A stretch of 64,000 nucleotides of DNA, taken from JBHFEI01 sp041928815 (lineage in GTDB: Bacteria; Pseudomonadota; Alphaproteobacteria; Rhizobiales; Rhizobiaceae). Every line of letters starts with the position of its first letter. Position 1 is the stretch's first letter. This document shows positions 53,023-61,082 of the stretch, one piece after another. Under the pieces are notes generated by a model, which had not been told where the DNA came from, ran no database searches, and saw only the letters and a program-made list of their open reading frames with translations. Where the stretch lies: positions 124,001 through 188,000 of the forward strand of contig NZ_JBHFEI010000003.1 of assembly GCF_041928815.1 (NCBI RefSeq), read 5' to 3'. The translations under genes and the position numbers were made by a program.

Positions 53023-54087
53023 GGGCGGCAGGGCGCGGATCGCCTCGATGATCTCCAGAGCCTCGATGCTGCGGGCGAGCGGCATCCGCGGATGCTCCGT
53101 CCTGCCGGCCCGGATCGCGGCACTCGCGGCGGCGATCTCGAACTGGAGGCCCGCGCCGGCAAAGCCGTAGTCACTGATCGTGACGCCCGGAAGCGGCAGG
53201 CGGCGGGCGACCCTTGCCAGGAGCGATGCGCCGCGTCCCGGGCCCGGCGCGAGCAGGCCTTCGCCGCGTCCGCCCTCCAGCCGGATCAGGCGGGCGGCCT
53301 TGAGGAAGGGGGCGTCGACGACCAGCGTCGCGCGCTCGCCCCGGATCACGTAGCGGTTGGCGCCGTCGCGGCGGAAGCCGCAGGCAAGCTCGGCGGCAAA
53401 TCCGCCATAGCCGAGCCGGAAGCGCGCCTCGTCGTCGACGCCGGTCGGGGCAGCATGCCACGCGCCCGTCACCGTCTCGGGCGTGCCGAACAGGCTCAGC
53501 GTCAGCGCGATCGGGTAGATGCCCATGTCGAGCGCCGATCCGCCGCCGAGCGACGGCGCGAAGAAGCGGCTCGCCGCGTCGAAGGGTTTGGCATAGGCAA
53601 GCTCGGCCGAGACCGAGACGATGCGCCCGAGCGTTCCGTCTTCAAGCGCAGCCCGCAGCGCGTCGATCGCCGGCAGGAACAGCGTCCAGAGCCCCTCCAT
53701 GGCGAAACGACCGGTGTCCGCTGCCACGGCCACGAGCGCGCGCGCCTCGGAGACGGAAACGGCGAGCGGCTTTTCCACCAGCACATGCTTGCCGGCCCGC
53801 ATCAGCGCGCTCGCCTGCGCCAGATGGGCGCTGTTGGGCGAGGCGATATAGACCGCATCGATTGCCGGATCGGCGGCAAGGGCGGCGAGGTCGCCATGGG
53901 CCCTGATGTCGCCGAAGGATGCGCCGAAGGCCCGCGCCGCCTCGGGGCTGCGGGACCCGACCGCGACGAGGTGCGCCCCTTGCGCATGCGCGATGTCGCA
54001 TGCGAACGAATGGGCGATCGCGCCGGTCGCGCTGATGGCCCAGCGGATCGGTGCGTCGTAAGTCGTGTTGAAAGCGTCAGCGGTCAT
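53017..54087 (-). CDS. Second Gfo/Idh/MocA family oxidoreductase
   Basis: A 356-residue dehydrogenase of the same superfamily but a different branch: Rossmann fold WAISATGAIAHSFACDIAHA, then the catalytic segment HVLVEKPLAVSVSEARALV. It resembles trans-1,2-dihydrobenzene-1,2-diol/glucose-6-phosphate-type dehydrogenases. ATG at 54087 is chosen; upstream in-frame sequence is arginine-rich and not conserved. It ends overlapping the previous gene tail to tail by six bases. The substrate is unknown. Confidence 0.87.
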   Translation of the reverse strand: MTADAFNTTYDAPIRWAISATGAIAHSFACDIAHAQGAHLVAVGSRSPEAARAFGASFGDIRAHGDLAALAADPAIDAVYIASPNSAHLAQASALMRAGKHVLVEKPLAVSVSEARALVAVAADTGRFAMEGLWTLFLPAIDALRAALEDGTLGRIVSVSAELAYAKPFDAASRFFAPSLGGGSALDMGIYPIALTLSLFGTPETVTGAWHAAPTGVDDEARFRLGYGGFAAELACGFRRDGANRYVIRGERATLVVDAPFLKAARLIRLEGGRGEGLLAPGPGRGASLLARVARRLPLPGVTISDYGFAGAGLQFEIAAASAAIRAGRTEHPRMPLARSIEALEIIEAIRALPPS

Positions 54088-54417
54088 GACCCATCCTGCC
54101 CGCGCAAATCTCAACGGGCGGTAAATCCGCGTGCGCGGCGCAAGCCTGGCGCAACCATGACGTCGCATTGTCTGCCTGTGCCGAGCGGATGATGGATCAC
54201 GGGGCAATCGCCATCAAAAGATCGGCCTCATGCACAAGTCCGGCGACAAGCCGTCCATTGAGAGCCTCGCGCGTGACCGCCACGCGCGGGGCCTCTTCGT
54301 TTTTTAGGCCCGCGATCCCGGCGCGCGCGGTTCCCGAAATGCGACAGCGCCGCCTGCACGTCCCCTTAGGGCGCGTGCCGGACGGCGCTGTGGTCTCGCC
54401 CGATAGGATGTCTGCGG
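54088..54417. other. Structured intergenic region, possible small-RNA locus
   Basis: These 330 bases lie between the start of a minus-strand dehydrogenase gene and the stop of minus-strand nolR. They hold a plus-strand terminator-like hairpin (54260-54305) with no plus-strand gene in front of it. A second long imperfect hairpin follows at about 54337-54385 (ACAGCGCCG pairing with CGGCGCTGT). A 25-codon frame ending inside the first hairpin (ATG 54230 to TAG 54307) is probably chance. Confidence 0.4.
54260..54305 (+). terminator. Intrinsic terminator with T6 tail and no upstream protein gene
   Basis: CCTCGCGCGTG at 54265-54275 pairs with CACGCGCGGGG at 54281-54291 around a five-base loop; with one bulged A, GAG/CTC extends the stem to 54260 and 54295. 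TTCGTTTTTT follows directly. The T-run is on the plus strand only, so it ends a rightward transcript, yet both flanking genes run leftward. Confidence 0.6.
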
Positions 54418-54753
54418 TCAGGCGCTGCGGCGCTGCGGCTTCACGTCGGCGGCCTTCTCGCCGTAGATATCGCGAAGCGTCTCGAGGATCTTGATCACGG
54501 CATCCGACGAGCTCGAATAATAGATCGTCTGGGCATCGCGCCGCGTCTTGACCAGGTTCTGGGCCCGCAGCTTCGACAGGTGCTGCGACAGCGCCGACTG
54601 GCTGAGGCCGACCTCGTTTGCCAGAGTGCCGACGGCCATTTCCCGGTTCACGAGTTCGTTAAGGATCAGCAGGCGCTTCGGATTGGCCATGGCCGAGAGG
54701 AAACCGGCGGCGACCTCGGCCTTGTGATGGGTCTTGGGAGAGATGGTCTGCAT
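54418..54753 (-). CDS. nolR: NolR-like ArsR-family transcriptional regulator
   Basis: A 111-residue winged helix-turn-helix protein of the ArsR/SmtB fold that lacks the usual metal-binding cysteines. The sequence AAGFLSAMANPKRLLIL, the recognition region VGLSQSALSQHLSKLRAQNL, and RRDAQTIYYSSSSDAV are, from memory, nearly identical to NolR of Sinorhizobium. There NolR is a dimeric repressor of nodulation genes and of many others. Q52 corresponds, by my alignment from memory, to the glutamine reported to switch conformation on different operators. A site matching the published NolR consensus lies 57 bases upstream of the start, which would allow self-repression. Confidence 0.88.
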   Translation of the reverse strand: MQTISPKTHHKAEVAAGFLSAMANPKRLLILNELVNREMAVGTLANEVGLSQSALSQHLSKLRAQNLVKTRRDAQTIYYSSSSDAVIKILETLRDIYGEKAADVKPQRRSA

Positions 54754-54809
54754 CGAGAACTCCTAAGGCAAATTGCATCAAGCTTTGTTGTATTTGATCA
54801 ATTTGAATA

Positions 54810-54825
54810 ATTAGGTGTGATGCAT
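54810..54825 (+). promoter_or_regulatory. Candidate NolR operator in the nolR promoter
   Basis: ATTAG at 54810-54814, nine bases, then AT at 54824-54825 fits the published (A/T)TTAG-N9-A(T/A) consensus. It lies in the AT-rich stretch just upstream of nolR, in the gap shared with the end of the HugZ gene. The consensus is short, so one match in AT-rich DNA could be chance. Confidence 0.45.
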
Positions 54826-54871
54826 AAAAGGGCAACCGCTGACTGCGAGAAATGGGGGTTCCCGGGGACAG

Positions 54872-55627
54872 TTAACCGTAAAGTTTCTTGAGGGCCCCCC
54901 TTAATTCGGATGCGTCCGTTAACGGTGCATCGTATTCGAGGCGCTTCAGCGCGTCGCCGCGGGCGAGATCGAGGCCGGCGGCATCGAGCCCGACGAGGGC
55001 CCAGCCTCCGGATTCAGCGCCGCAATGGGTCCGCGCATAGAAATCGACCGCATCGGCATGGTCGCTGTTCATGTGGTCGACCGCGCGTGATTCGCGTTCG
55101 GCGAGGGCCTCGATCGCCGGCGAGACAATCGCGAGGTCCTCGCCCGCCAGCAGATAGGCCTTGCCGAAGCCGCCGTTGAGGCTCGCCCTCAACGGCTTCA
55201 GGCGGAAGAAGGAAAAGTCGGGAAAGTCGATGTAGAGTTGCGATTTCGGATGGCGGCGCAGGAAACGCGCGCGGATGCGCGAATGCGCCGCGCTGTCCCG
55301 GACGACCTCCTCCGCGTCGCACTGGACGGTGAGGCGGGGATGGGCGAGCGGATCGCCCTTGCCCGGCTCCCCGACCAGCAGCGAGGCACGCCTGTCCGCC
55401 CTCAGCGCCCGCGTGTGCAGGGAGAGGGCGGAGACGAGGATCACCGGCGCGCCGTCGACGTCGATGCCGAGAAGAACGCGGCTGACGGACGGAAAGCCGC
55501 CGCTTTCCGGCTCGACCACGGCGATCGCGCCGCTTCGCGCGGACCGGACGAGGTTCCGTGCCAGCCGCAGCGCCTCGGCGTCCGTCGGCCGGATGACGGA
55601 CGGCCGGTCGGTTTCCGTTTCGCTCAT
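54872..55627 (-). CDS. HugZ-family heme utilisation protein
   Basis: A 251-residue protein with an N-terminal pyridoxamine-phosphate-oxidase-like split barrel (about residues 15-165, with the conserved RRHPKSQLYIDFPDFSFFRL) and a C-terminal DUF2470 domain (VDHMNSDHADAVDFYA). HugZ proteins bind and break down heme in iron acquisition, or act as flavin-like oxidases. No heme transporter is adjacent. The gene starts five bases after choV ends on the same strand, so it may be the tail of the choline transporter operon. Confidence 0.82.
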   Translation of the reverse strand: MSETETDRPSVIRPTDAEALRLARNLVRSARSGAIAVVEPESGGFPSVSRVLLGIDVDGAPVILVSALSLHTRALRADRRASLLVGEPGKGDPLAHPRLTVQCDAEEVVRDSAAHSRIRARFLRRHPKSQLYIDFPDFSFFRLKPLRASLNGGFGKAYLLAGEDLAIVSPAIEALAERESRAVDHMNSDHADAVDFYARTHCGAESGGWALVGLDAAGLDLARGDALKRLEYDAPLTDASELRGALKKLYG

Positions 55628-55631
55628 CGGA

Positions 55632-56678
55632 TCAGGCCTTGTTGCGGTGGCGGGTCAGGCCCTCGACCACGTTCTGGGCGCTGATCGTCCCGACCACCTG
55701 TCCGTTGTCGACGACGCCGATCGCGCCCGGCTGGCGGGACATGGCGTCGAGGATGTCGACGAGCGGCGTCTGCGGCCTGGCGGTCCCGGTGACGCCGCCG
55801 GCCTCGGCGCGGCTGACGCCCGGCCGCATGACGTCCTGCGCCGTCAGCATGTTGATCGGGTTCAGGTTCTGCACGAAGTCGGCGACATACTGGTTGGCCG
55901 GGTTCTTGACGATCTCCTGCGGCGTGCCACACTGGATGATGCGCCCGCCTTCCATGATGGCGATGCGGTTGCCGATGCGGAAGGCTTCGTCGAGGTCGTG
56001 GCTGACGAAGAGGATGGTCTTCTTCAGCCGCCGCTGGAATTCGAGCAACTCGTCCTGAAGGCGGGTGCGGATCAGCGGGTCGAGGGCAGAGAACGGTTCG
56101 TCCATCAGCAGGATCGGCGCGCCGGTGGCAAAGGCGCGGGCAAGGCCGACGCGCTGCTGCATGCCGCCGGACAGCTCGTTGACCTTGCGGTTCGCCCATT
56201 TCGTCAGGTTGACCAGGTCGAGCTGCTCGCCGACGCGGGCCTTCAGCTCCTTTTCCGGGACGCCCGCCAGTTCGAGGCCGAAGCCGACATTCTCGGCGAC
56301 CGTGCGCCAGGGCAGGAGTGCGAACTGCTGGAACACCATCGACACCGCATGCATGCGGAAATCGCGCAGCGCCTTCGGCGTCGCGCGATAAGGATTGACG
56401 GGCCCGGTCGGGCTCGCCACCTGCACCTCGCCGCGCACGACCGGCGCCAGCCCGTTGACGGCGCGAAGCAGCGTCGACTTGCCGGAGCCCGAAAGCCCCA
56501 TCAGCACGAGGATCTCGCCCTCGTGGATCGCCAGGCTCGCATCCGCCACGCCGAGCACGAGGCCGGTCGCCGCGCCGATCTCGTCACGGCTCTTGCCTTG
56601 ATCCACCAGCGCGAGCGCGGCCTGCGGATTGTTGCCGAAGATGATGTCGACATTCCTGAAGATGACCGCCTCGCTCAT
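55632..56678 (-). CDS. choV: Choline ABC transporter ATP-binding protein
   Basis: A 348-residue ATPase with Walker A GLSGSGKST, the signature LSGGMQQRVGLARAFA, Walker B ILLMDEPFSALD and switch histidine FVSHDLDEA. A C-terminal CBS domain (ILDAMSRQPGAIGVVDNGQ) is typical of the OpuA/ProV group, where it can sense ionic strength. The insertion VDQGKSRDEIGAATG before Walker A is usual for ChoV/ProV. Its start overlaps the choW stop by four bases. Confidence 0.92.
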   Translation of the reverse strand: MSEAVIFRNVDIIFGNNPQAALALVDQGKSRDEIGAATGLVLGVADASLAIHEGEILVLMGLSGSGKSTLLRAVNGLAPVVRGEVQVASPTGPVNPYRATPKALRDFRMHAVSMVFQQFALLPWRTVAENVGFGLELAGVPEKELKARVGEQLDLVNLTKWANRKVNELSGGMQQRVGLARAFATGAPILLMDEPFSALDPLIRTRLQDELLEFQRRLKKTILFVSHDLDEAFRIGNRIAIMEGGRIIQCGTPQEIVKNPANQYVADFVQNLNPINMLTAQDVMRPGVSRAEAGGVTGTARPQTPLVDILDAMSRQPGAIGVVDNGQVVGTISAQNVVEGLTRHRNKA

Positions 56679-57520
56679 GCGCCTTCTCCCTCGTCGGAGG
56701 ACCGGAACAGCCGGTCGAGAATGATGGCGAGGATGACGATGCAGAGACCCGCCTCGAATCCCTTGGCGACGTTGACGGTGTTGAGCGCGCGCAGCACCGG
56801 CACACCGAGGCCGCTGGCGCCGACCAGCGCGGCGATGACCACCATCGACAGCGACAGCATGATCGTCTGGGTCAGTCCCGCCATGATCTGCGGCATGGCG
56901 AAGGGAAGCTCGACCTTCTTCAGCACCTGCATCGGCGTCGCGCCGAAGGATTCGGCCGCCTCCACCAGCGCCGGCGGCGTCGAGATGATGCCGAGGCGGG
57001 TGAGGCGGATCGGCGCGGGAATGGCGAAGATCACCGTGGCGATCAGGCCCGGCACCATGCCGAGGCCGAAGAGGATCAGCGCCGGGATCAGGTAGACGAA
57101 GGTGGGGATGGTCTGCATCAGGTCGAGCACGGGGCGCATGAAGGCGTAGACCCAGGCGCGGCGGGCGGCGGCGATGCCGAGCGGGATGCCGATGGCCATC
57201 GAGACGGCACTGGCGGCGAGCACCAGCGCCAGCGTCTCGGTCGTCTCCTTCCAGTAGCCCTGGTTGATGATCAGCAGCAGCCCGAGACAGGTGAAGAGCG
57301 TGACACCGACCGAGCGGCGCAGCCACCAGGAGAGCACCGTGACGATGGCGACGACGACGAGGGCCGGCGGCGTCTGCAGGATGAACAGGAGGGCGGAGAC
57401 GACGCCGGCGAGGACCCCGGAGAGCCAGTCGAAGAACAGGCTGAAATTGGTCGTCAGCATGTCGACGAAGGCCTTTGCGGCCCAGCCGATCGGAACACGG
57501 TTTGCGGTGAGGAAATCCAC
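56675..57520 (-). CDS. choW: Choline ABC transporter permease
   Basis: A 281-residue inner-membrane permease with about six helices and the binding-protein-dependent transport motif in AAESFGATPMQVLKKVELPFAMPQIMAGL. It belongs to the ProW/OpuAB group and forms the channel of the ChoXWV system. It is second in the operon and overlaps choV. A hairpin with a T-run lies between it and the upstream choX gene. Confidence 0.92.
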   Translation of the reverse strand: MDFLTANRVPIGWAAKAFVDMLTTNFSLFFDWLSGVLAGVVSALLFILQTPPALVVVAIVTVLSWWLRRSVGVTLFTCLGLLLIINQGYWKETTETLALVLAASAVSMAIGIPLGIAAARRAWVYAFMRPVLDLMQTIPTFVYLIPALILFGLGMVPGLIATVIFAIPAPIRLTRLGIISTPPALVEAAESFGATPMQVLKKVELPFAMPQIMAGLTQTIMLSLSMVVIAALVGASGLGVPVLRALNTVNVAKGFEAGLCIVILAIILDRLFRSSDEGEGA

Positions 57521-57570
57521 GGAGATCGACCCCTAGCGGAGGACAGTCGGAAAGGCGGCGGACGCGGACG

Positions 57571-57595
57571 AAAAAGGCGGGGTCATGCCCCGCCT
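57571..57595 (-). terminator. Intercistronic terminator/attenuator between choX and choW
   Basis: Read on the minus strand, AGGCGGGG pairs with CCCCGCCT around a CATGA loop and is followed by TTTTT. It lies between choX (ending at 57616) and choW (starting at 57520). Partial termination here would yield more binding protein than permease and ATPase. Confidence 0.75.
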
Positions 57596-57615
57596 CGCTC
57601 GTTCAGGCGCCGGGA

Positions 57616-58575
57616 TCAGAGCCCGAGCGCGGTCTTGACCGCCGCCAGTCCGTCGCCGCCGTCCTTCGTCGTCACGCCGGCAAGCCAGGGCTCGATCGCC
57701 TTCGGGTTCGCCTTGATCCAGGCGAGTGCCGCCGCGCCCGGATCCTCGCCGTCGTTGAGGATCTTGCCCATGATCTCGTTTTCCATCGGCAGGTCGAACT
57801 TCAAATTGGTGACGAACTTGCCGATGTTCGGGCATTCCTTGACGTAGCCGGCGCGGGTGTTGGTGTAGACGGTCGCGCCGCCGTAGTTCGGGCCGAAGGT
57901 GCTGTCGCCGCCGGTGAGGTAGGTGATGTCGAAGGCCGAGTTCATCGGGTGCGGCGCCCAGCCGAGGAAGACGACAGGCTCGCCGGCCTTGTCGGCGCGG
58001 GCGACCTGGGCGAGCATGCCCTGCTCGGAGCTTTCGACGACCTCGAGGCCGCCCATGCCCATCTCGTTCTTCTCGATCAGCGTCATGACGAGGCGGTTGC
58101 CGTCATTGCCGGGCTCGATGCCGTAGATCTTGCCGCCGAGCGCGTCCTTGTGCTTGCCGATGTCGGAGAAATCCTTGATGCCGAGTTCGGCGCCCTTGGC
58201 GTTGGTGGCGAGCGTGTACTTCGCCCCTTCCAGGTTGACGCCGGTCGATTCGACCGTGCCCTCGTCGAGATAGGGCTTCACGTCCTTCTCCTGCGCCGGC
58301 ATCCAGTTGCCGAGGAAGACGTCGATGTCCTTGTTCTTCAGCGACTGGTAGGTGACCGGAACCGAGAGAACCTTGATGTCCGGCGTGTAGCCGAGCGCCT
58401 CGACGATCTTGGCGGCGGTCGCCGTTGTCGCGGTGATGTCGGTCCAGCCGACGTCGGAGAAGCGGACGGTGGAGCAGCTTTCCGGATCGGCCGCCCGTGC
58501 CGTGCCGGCGGCGAGCGCGAGAAGCGAAACGGTCGCTGCGATGAGGGTGATCGACGAAGCGGGTCTGATGGACAT
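57616..58575 (-). CDS. choX: Choline ABC transporter periplasmic binding protein
   Basis: A 319-residue protein with a Sec signal peptide (cleavage near TARAADPE) and a type II binding-protein fold of the OpuAC/ProX group. Conserved aromatic-rich segments RFSDVGWTDITATTATA, FLGNWMPAQEKDVKPYL and VVFLGWAPHPMNSAFDI can supply the aromatic box that binds the trimethylammonium group. ATG at 58575 follows GAAGGGAA. ChoX delivers choline (and acetylcholine) to ChoWV; choline is a carbon source and precursor of glycine betaine and phosphatidylcholine in rhizobia. Confidence 0.92.
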   Translation of the reverse strand: MSIRPASSITLIAATVSLLALAAGTARAADPESCSTVRFSDVGWTDITATTATAAKIVEALGYTPDIKVLSVPVTYQSLKNKDIDVFLGNWMPAQEKDVKPYLDEGTVESTGVNLEGAKYTLATNAKGAELGIKDFSDIGKHKDALGGKIYGIEPGNDGNRLVMTLIEKNEMGMGGLEVVESSEQGMLAQVARADKAGEPVVFLGWAPHPMNSAFDITYLTGGDSTFGPNYGGATVYTNTRAGYVKECPNIGKFVTNLKFDLPMENEIMGKILNDGEDPGAAALAWIKANPKAIEPWLAGVTTKDGGDGLAAVKTALGL

Positions 58576-58808
58576 TGCGGTAGTTCCCTTCTCTTTGTGG
58601 TTCCAGCCAATCATCAATCGTCGGCCAGTTCAAGCGTCTTCCCGCCCGGCAGTCTATTGGCAGTTCGGCACGAGGCGGTTCCGCAATGCGACGTCAACTG
58701 TCGCATCGAAGGCGTCCGCCGCCATTTCCTGTGATTTTCGCGCCGCGGCCACTGGCGGCGTCGGGCGCGGCGCGGCATGTAGCGGGAAGCGTCCCCGAAG
58801 AGAATGCG

Positions 58809-59414
58809 ATGGCCAAGCTCTATTTCCACTATTCGGCGATGAACGCCGGCAAGTCGACGATCCTGCTGCAGGCGGCGTACAATTACGAGGAGCGCGGGAT
58901 GCGCACCGTCATCCTCGTGCCGGCGCTCTCCGACCGCACCGGAACGGGCAGGGTCGCCTCGCGCATCGGCCTTTCCGCCGATGCCGTCCCCTTCGATGCC
59001 GGGGTCGACCTCCTCGCGCTCGTCGCGGCGATGACCCGCGAGGCGCCCGTCGCCTGCGTCTTCGTCGACGAGGCGCATTTCATGAGCGAGGCCCAGGTCT
59101 GGCAGCTCGCCCGCATCGCCGACCGGCTGGAGATCCCGGTGCTTGCCTACGGGCTTCGCACCGATTTCCGCGGCGAGGTGTTTCCGCCCTCCGTCCTTCT
59201 GCTCGGCATCGCCGACGAATTGCGCGAGGTGCGCACCATCTGCCACTGCGGACGCAAGGCGACGATGGTGGTGCGGCTCGGGCCTGACGGAAAGGTCTTG
59301 CACAAGGGCGCCCAGCTCGAGGTCGGCGGCAACGAAAAATATGTCTCATTGTGCCGGAGGCACTGGGACGATATGATGAACGGGCCTTCCTCAGCCGGGG
59401 ACGCCGTCCGATGA
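58809..59414 (+). CDS. tdk: Thymidine kinase
   Basis: A 201-residue type II thymidine kinase that salvages thymidine to dTMP. The P-loop is SAMNAGKST (residues 9-17), the acidic motif FVDEAHFM follows, and the lasso domain with zinc cysteines shows as CHCGRK and SLCRRH. ATG at 58809 begins the conserved AKLYFHYS strand. The last four bases overlap the start of the cytochrome gene. Confidence 0.94.
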   Translation: MAKLYFHYSAMNAGKSTILLQAAYNYEERGMRTVILVPALSDRTGTGRVASRIGLSADAVPFDAGVDLLALVAAMTREAPVACVFVDEAHFMSEAQVWQLARIADRLEIPVLAYGLRTDFRGEVFPPSVLLLGIADELREVRTICHCGRKATMVVRLGPDGKVLHKGAQLEVGGNEKYVSLCRRHWDDMMNGPSSAGDAVR

Positions 59415-59791
59415 AGCCTGCTCTTTTCCTGCTTCCGCTTGTCACCCTCTGTTTTCCCGCGCCGGCGGGTGCTGCCGGCGACAGCGCGAAGGGCGCGGCC
59501 GTGTTCCGCACGTGCGGCGCCTGCCATACGGCGACGGAGCCGGTCAATCGGGTCGGGCCGAGCCTCCAGGGGATTTTCGGCCGGCCGGTCGGAAGCGTCG
59601 AAGGCTACCGCTATTCCGATGCCATGACCGCCTTTGGCGCCGGCAAGGTCTGGGACGAGGCGCTGCTGTCGCAATATCTTCTGGCGCCGCGCCTCACCGT
59701 GCCGGGAACGAAGATGGCCTTTGCCGGCCTGAAGAAGCCCGGCGACATCGCCGACCTCATCGCCTATCTCGTTGAGGCAGGCAGGCCGTAG
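59411..59791 (+). CDS. Class I c-type cytochrome
   Basis: A 126-residue periplasmic cytochrome c. A signal peptide (MKPALFLLPLVTLCFPAPAG) is followed by the heme motif CGACH. The NRVGPSLQGIFGRPVGSVEGY region and the heme methionine in PGTKMAFAGL are as in soluble cytochrome c2/c550 types. It starts inside the tdk stop codon, so the two are translationally coupled, although no functional link between them is known. Confidence 0.9.
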   Translation: MKPALFLLPLVTLCFPAPAGAAGDSAKGAAVFRTCGACHTATEPVNRVGPSLQGIFGRPVGSVEGYRYSDAMTAFGAGKVWDEALLSQYLLAPRLTVPGTKMAFAGLKKPGDIADLIAYLVEAGRP

Positions 59792-59849
59792 CCGACCCGT
59801 CCGTCGGCCACTTTCGCACCACCCCGACCGATTTTCGCCCGCCGGCGTC

Positions 59850-59914
59850 TTGTCGTCGTCTCCTCTTCGCCTTTTATATGCGCAAAGGCAGGCGTTCCGC
59901 CGCGACGGCGGAAC
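59850..59914 (+). promoter_or_regulatory. Candidate promoter and leader hairpin of the coiled-coil/AAA+ operon
   Basis: TTGTCG at 59850-59855 and TTATAT at 59874-59879 are spaced 18 bases apart and resemble a housekeeping promoter. Just downstream, GTTCCGCCG at 59894-59902 pairs perfectly with CGGCGGAAC at 59906-59914 around CGA. The hairpin lies directly before the ribosome site (GCGAGGAGAG) of the gene starting at 59933, so it may control translation or mRNA stability. Confidence 0.45.
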
Positions 59915-59932
59915 CAGGCGAGGAGAGACGGC

Positions 59933-61021
59933 ATGGCGACGCTGCAGAATTTCGAATCGGAGATCGCGAAGACCCGGGCCGTCGTCACCGACATGCGGGC
60001 GAAGCTCGACCAGTCGACCGCCGTGCTCGACCGTTTCGCCAAGTCCGACACCAAGCTCGGCGACGTCAATTTCGACATCGAGAATGCCCGCATCTCGGAC
60101 GTGCTGCAGCAGCAGAAGGTGATGGAGGGCAACATCGCTGACCTCATCATCGGGCTCGAGGACGCGACGAACGTGTTCGGATCCGAATTCGAAAGCATGA
60201 AGAGCTATACCGGCTACGAGAAATTCGTCGGCATCTTCTCCAAGCAGAAGGCGCAGCGGATGCGCACCGACCGGGTGCGCAACATGTCGCTCGCCGGCAA
60301 CCTGCAGGAACTTCTGGCGAAGTCGGACACGATCGTCGGCATCCTCAAGGAGCAGAAGACGATCCTGGAGCAGCGCTACAAGACCTCCGAGACAAGCCTG
60401 ATGCAGGTGATCGAGCGGCGCAAGGGCACCATCGCGGCGCTCGAGCAGACGCAGAAGCGCATCGAGGAACTGAACCCCGCCCTTCTCGACATCGAGAACC
60501 GCATCTCCGCCTCCACCGACCAGATCACCCGCACCCAGCTCGAGGGCGAGCGCTCGGTGCTCGCGACCGAATACAACGAGAAGCAGGCCAAGGAGCAGGA
60601 GCTGCTCGCCGAGAGCCAGACGCTCGAACGCTACACCTCGATGTTCCAGACCTTCGTCGATTCGCTGAACAACCAGATCGCGGCGCAGAACACGCTCATC
60701 AACAAGCTCAGCATCGACACCGAGCAGCGCATCGTCCTCTACAAGGCGCTGGAGGACTCGCTGAAGACGGCGGCGCAGCAGGAAGTGGCGCACCGGATCA
60801 ACACGCTCGGCACCCAAGTCGACACGGCGGCGGAGGAGACGATGGCCGGCATCGGTGCCGCCGCCCAGCGCCATATCGGCGACCTCCTCGAGATGCACGA
60901 GAAGAACATGCTGTCGACGCAGGACATCCAGCGCCGCAAGAAGCTCGCCGACGACGCCTTTGCCCGCCGCTTCAAAGACGTGATGGACAAGCACAACAGC
61001 GGCAACTACGTCCAGCAGTAA
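59933..61021 (+). CDS. Coiled-coil protein of unknown function (weakly TelA-like)
   Basis: A 362-residue, soluble, highly charged protein with no signal or membrane segment. Almost all of it is predicted helix with heptad-like spacing (for example EQKTILEQRYKTSETSLMQV and RRKGTIAALEQTQKRIEELN). The overall look recalls TelA/KlaA toxic-anion-resistance proteins, but I cannot point to a decisive motif. GCGAGGAGAG supplies the ribosome site. It is the first of three tightly linked genes ending in an AAA+ ATPase, so a structural or adaptor role for that ATPase is likely. Confidence 0.75.
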   Translation: MATLQNFESEIAKTRAVVTDMRAKLDQSTAVLDRFAKSDTKLGDVNFDIENARISDVLQQQKVMEGNIADLIIGLEDATNVFGSEFESMKSYTGYEKFVGIFSKQKAQRMRTDRVRNMSLAGNLQELLAKSDTIVGILKEQKTILEQRYKTSETSLMQVIERRKGTIAALEQTQKRIEELNPALLDIENRISASTDQITRTQLEGERSVLATEYNEKQAKEQELLAESQTLERYTSMFQTFVDSLNNQIAAQNTLINKLSIDTEQRIVLYKALEDSLKTAAQQEVAHRINTLGTQVDTAAEETMAGIGAAAQRHIGDLLEMHEKNMLSTQDIQRRKKLADDAFARRFKDVMDKHNSGNYVQQ

Positions 61022-61082
61022 GCGCGATGTGCATCCGCAACACAGCGGTGTCCGTCCGGACGCGCCTTTCGGGACGAAGGCC

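Noticed and set aside
54088..54305. AbcR-type small RNA at this position
   Set aside because: The CTCCC-type anti-ribosome-site motif expected of AbcR RNAs is not visible in this strand, so I leave the RNA unnamed.
54230..54307. 25-codon plus-strand frame (ATG to TAG) covering the terminator hairpin
   Set aside because: Too short, overlaps a structured terminator and has no ribosome site or recognisable pattern; the RNA structure is the better explanation.
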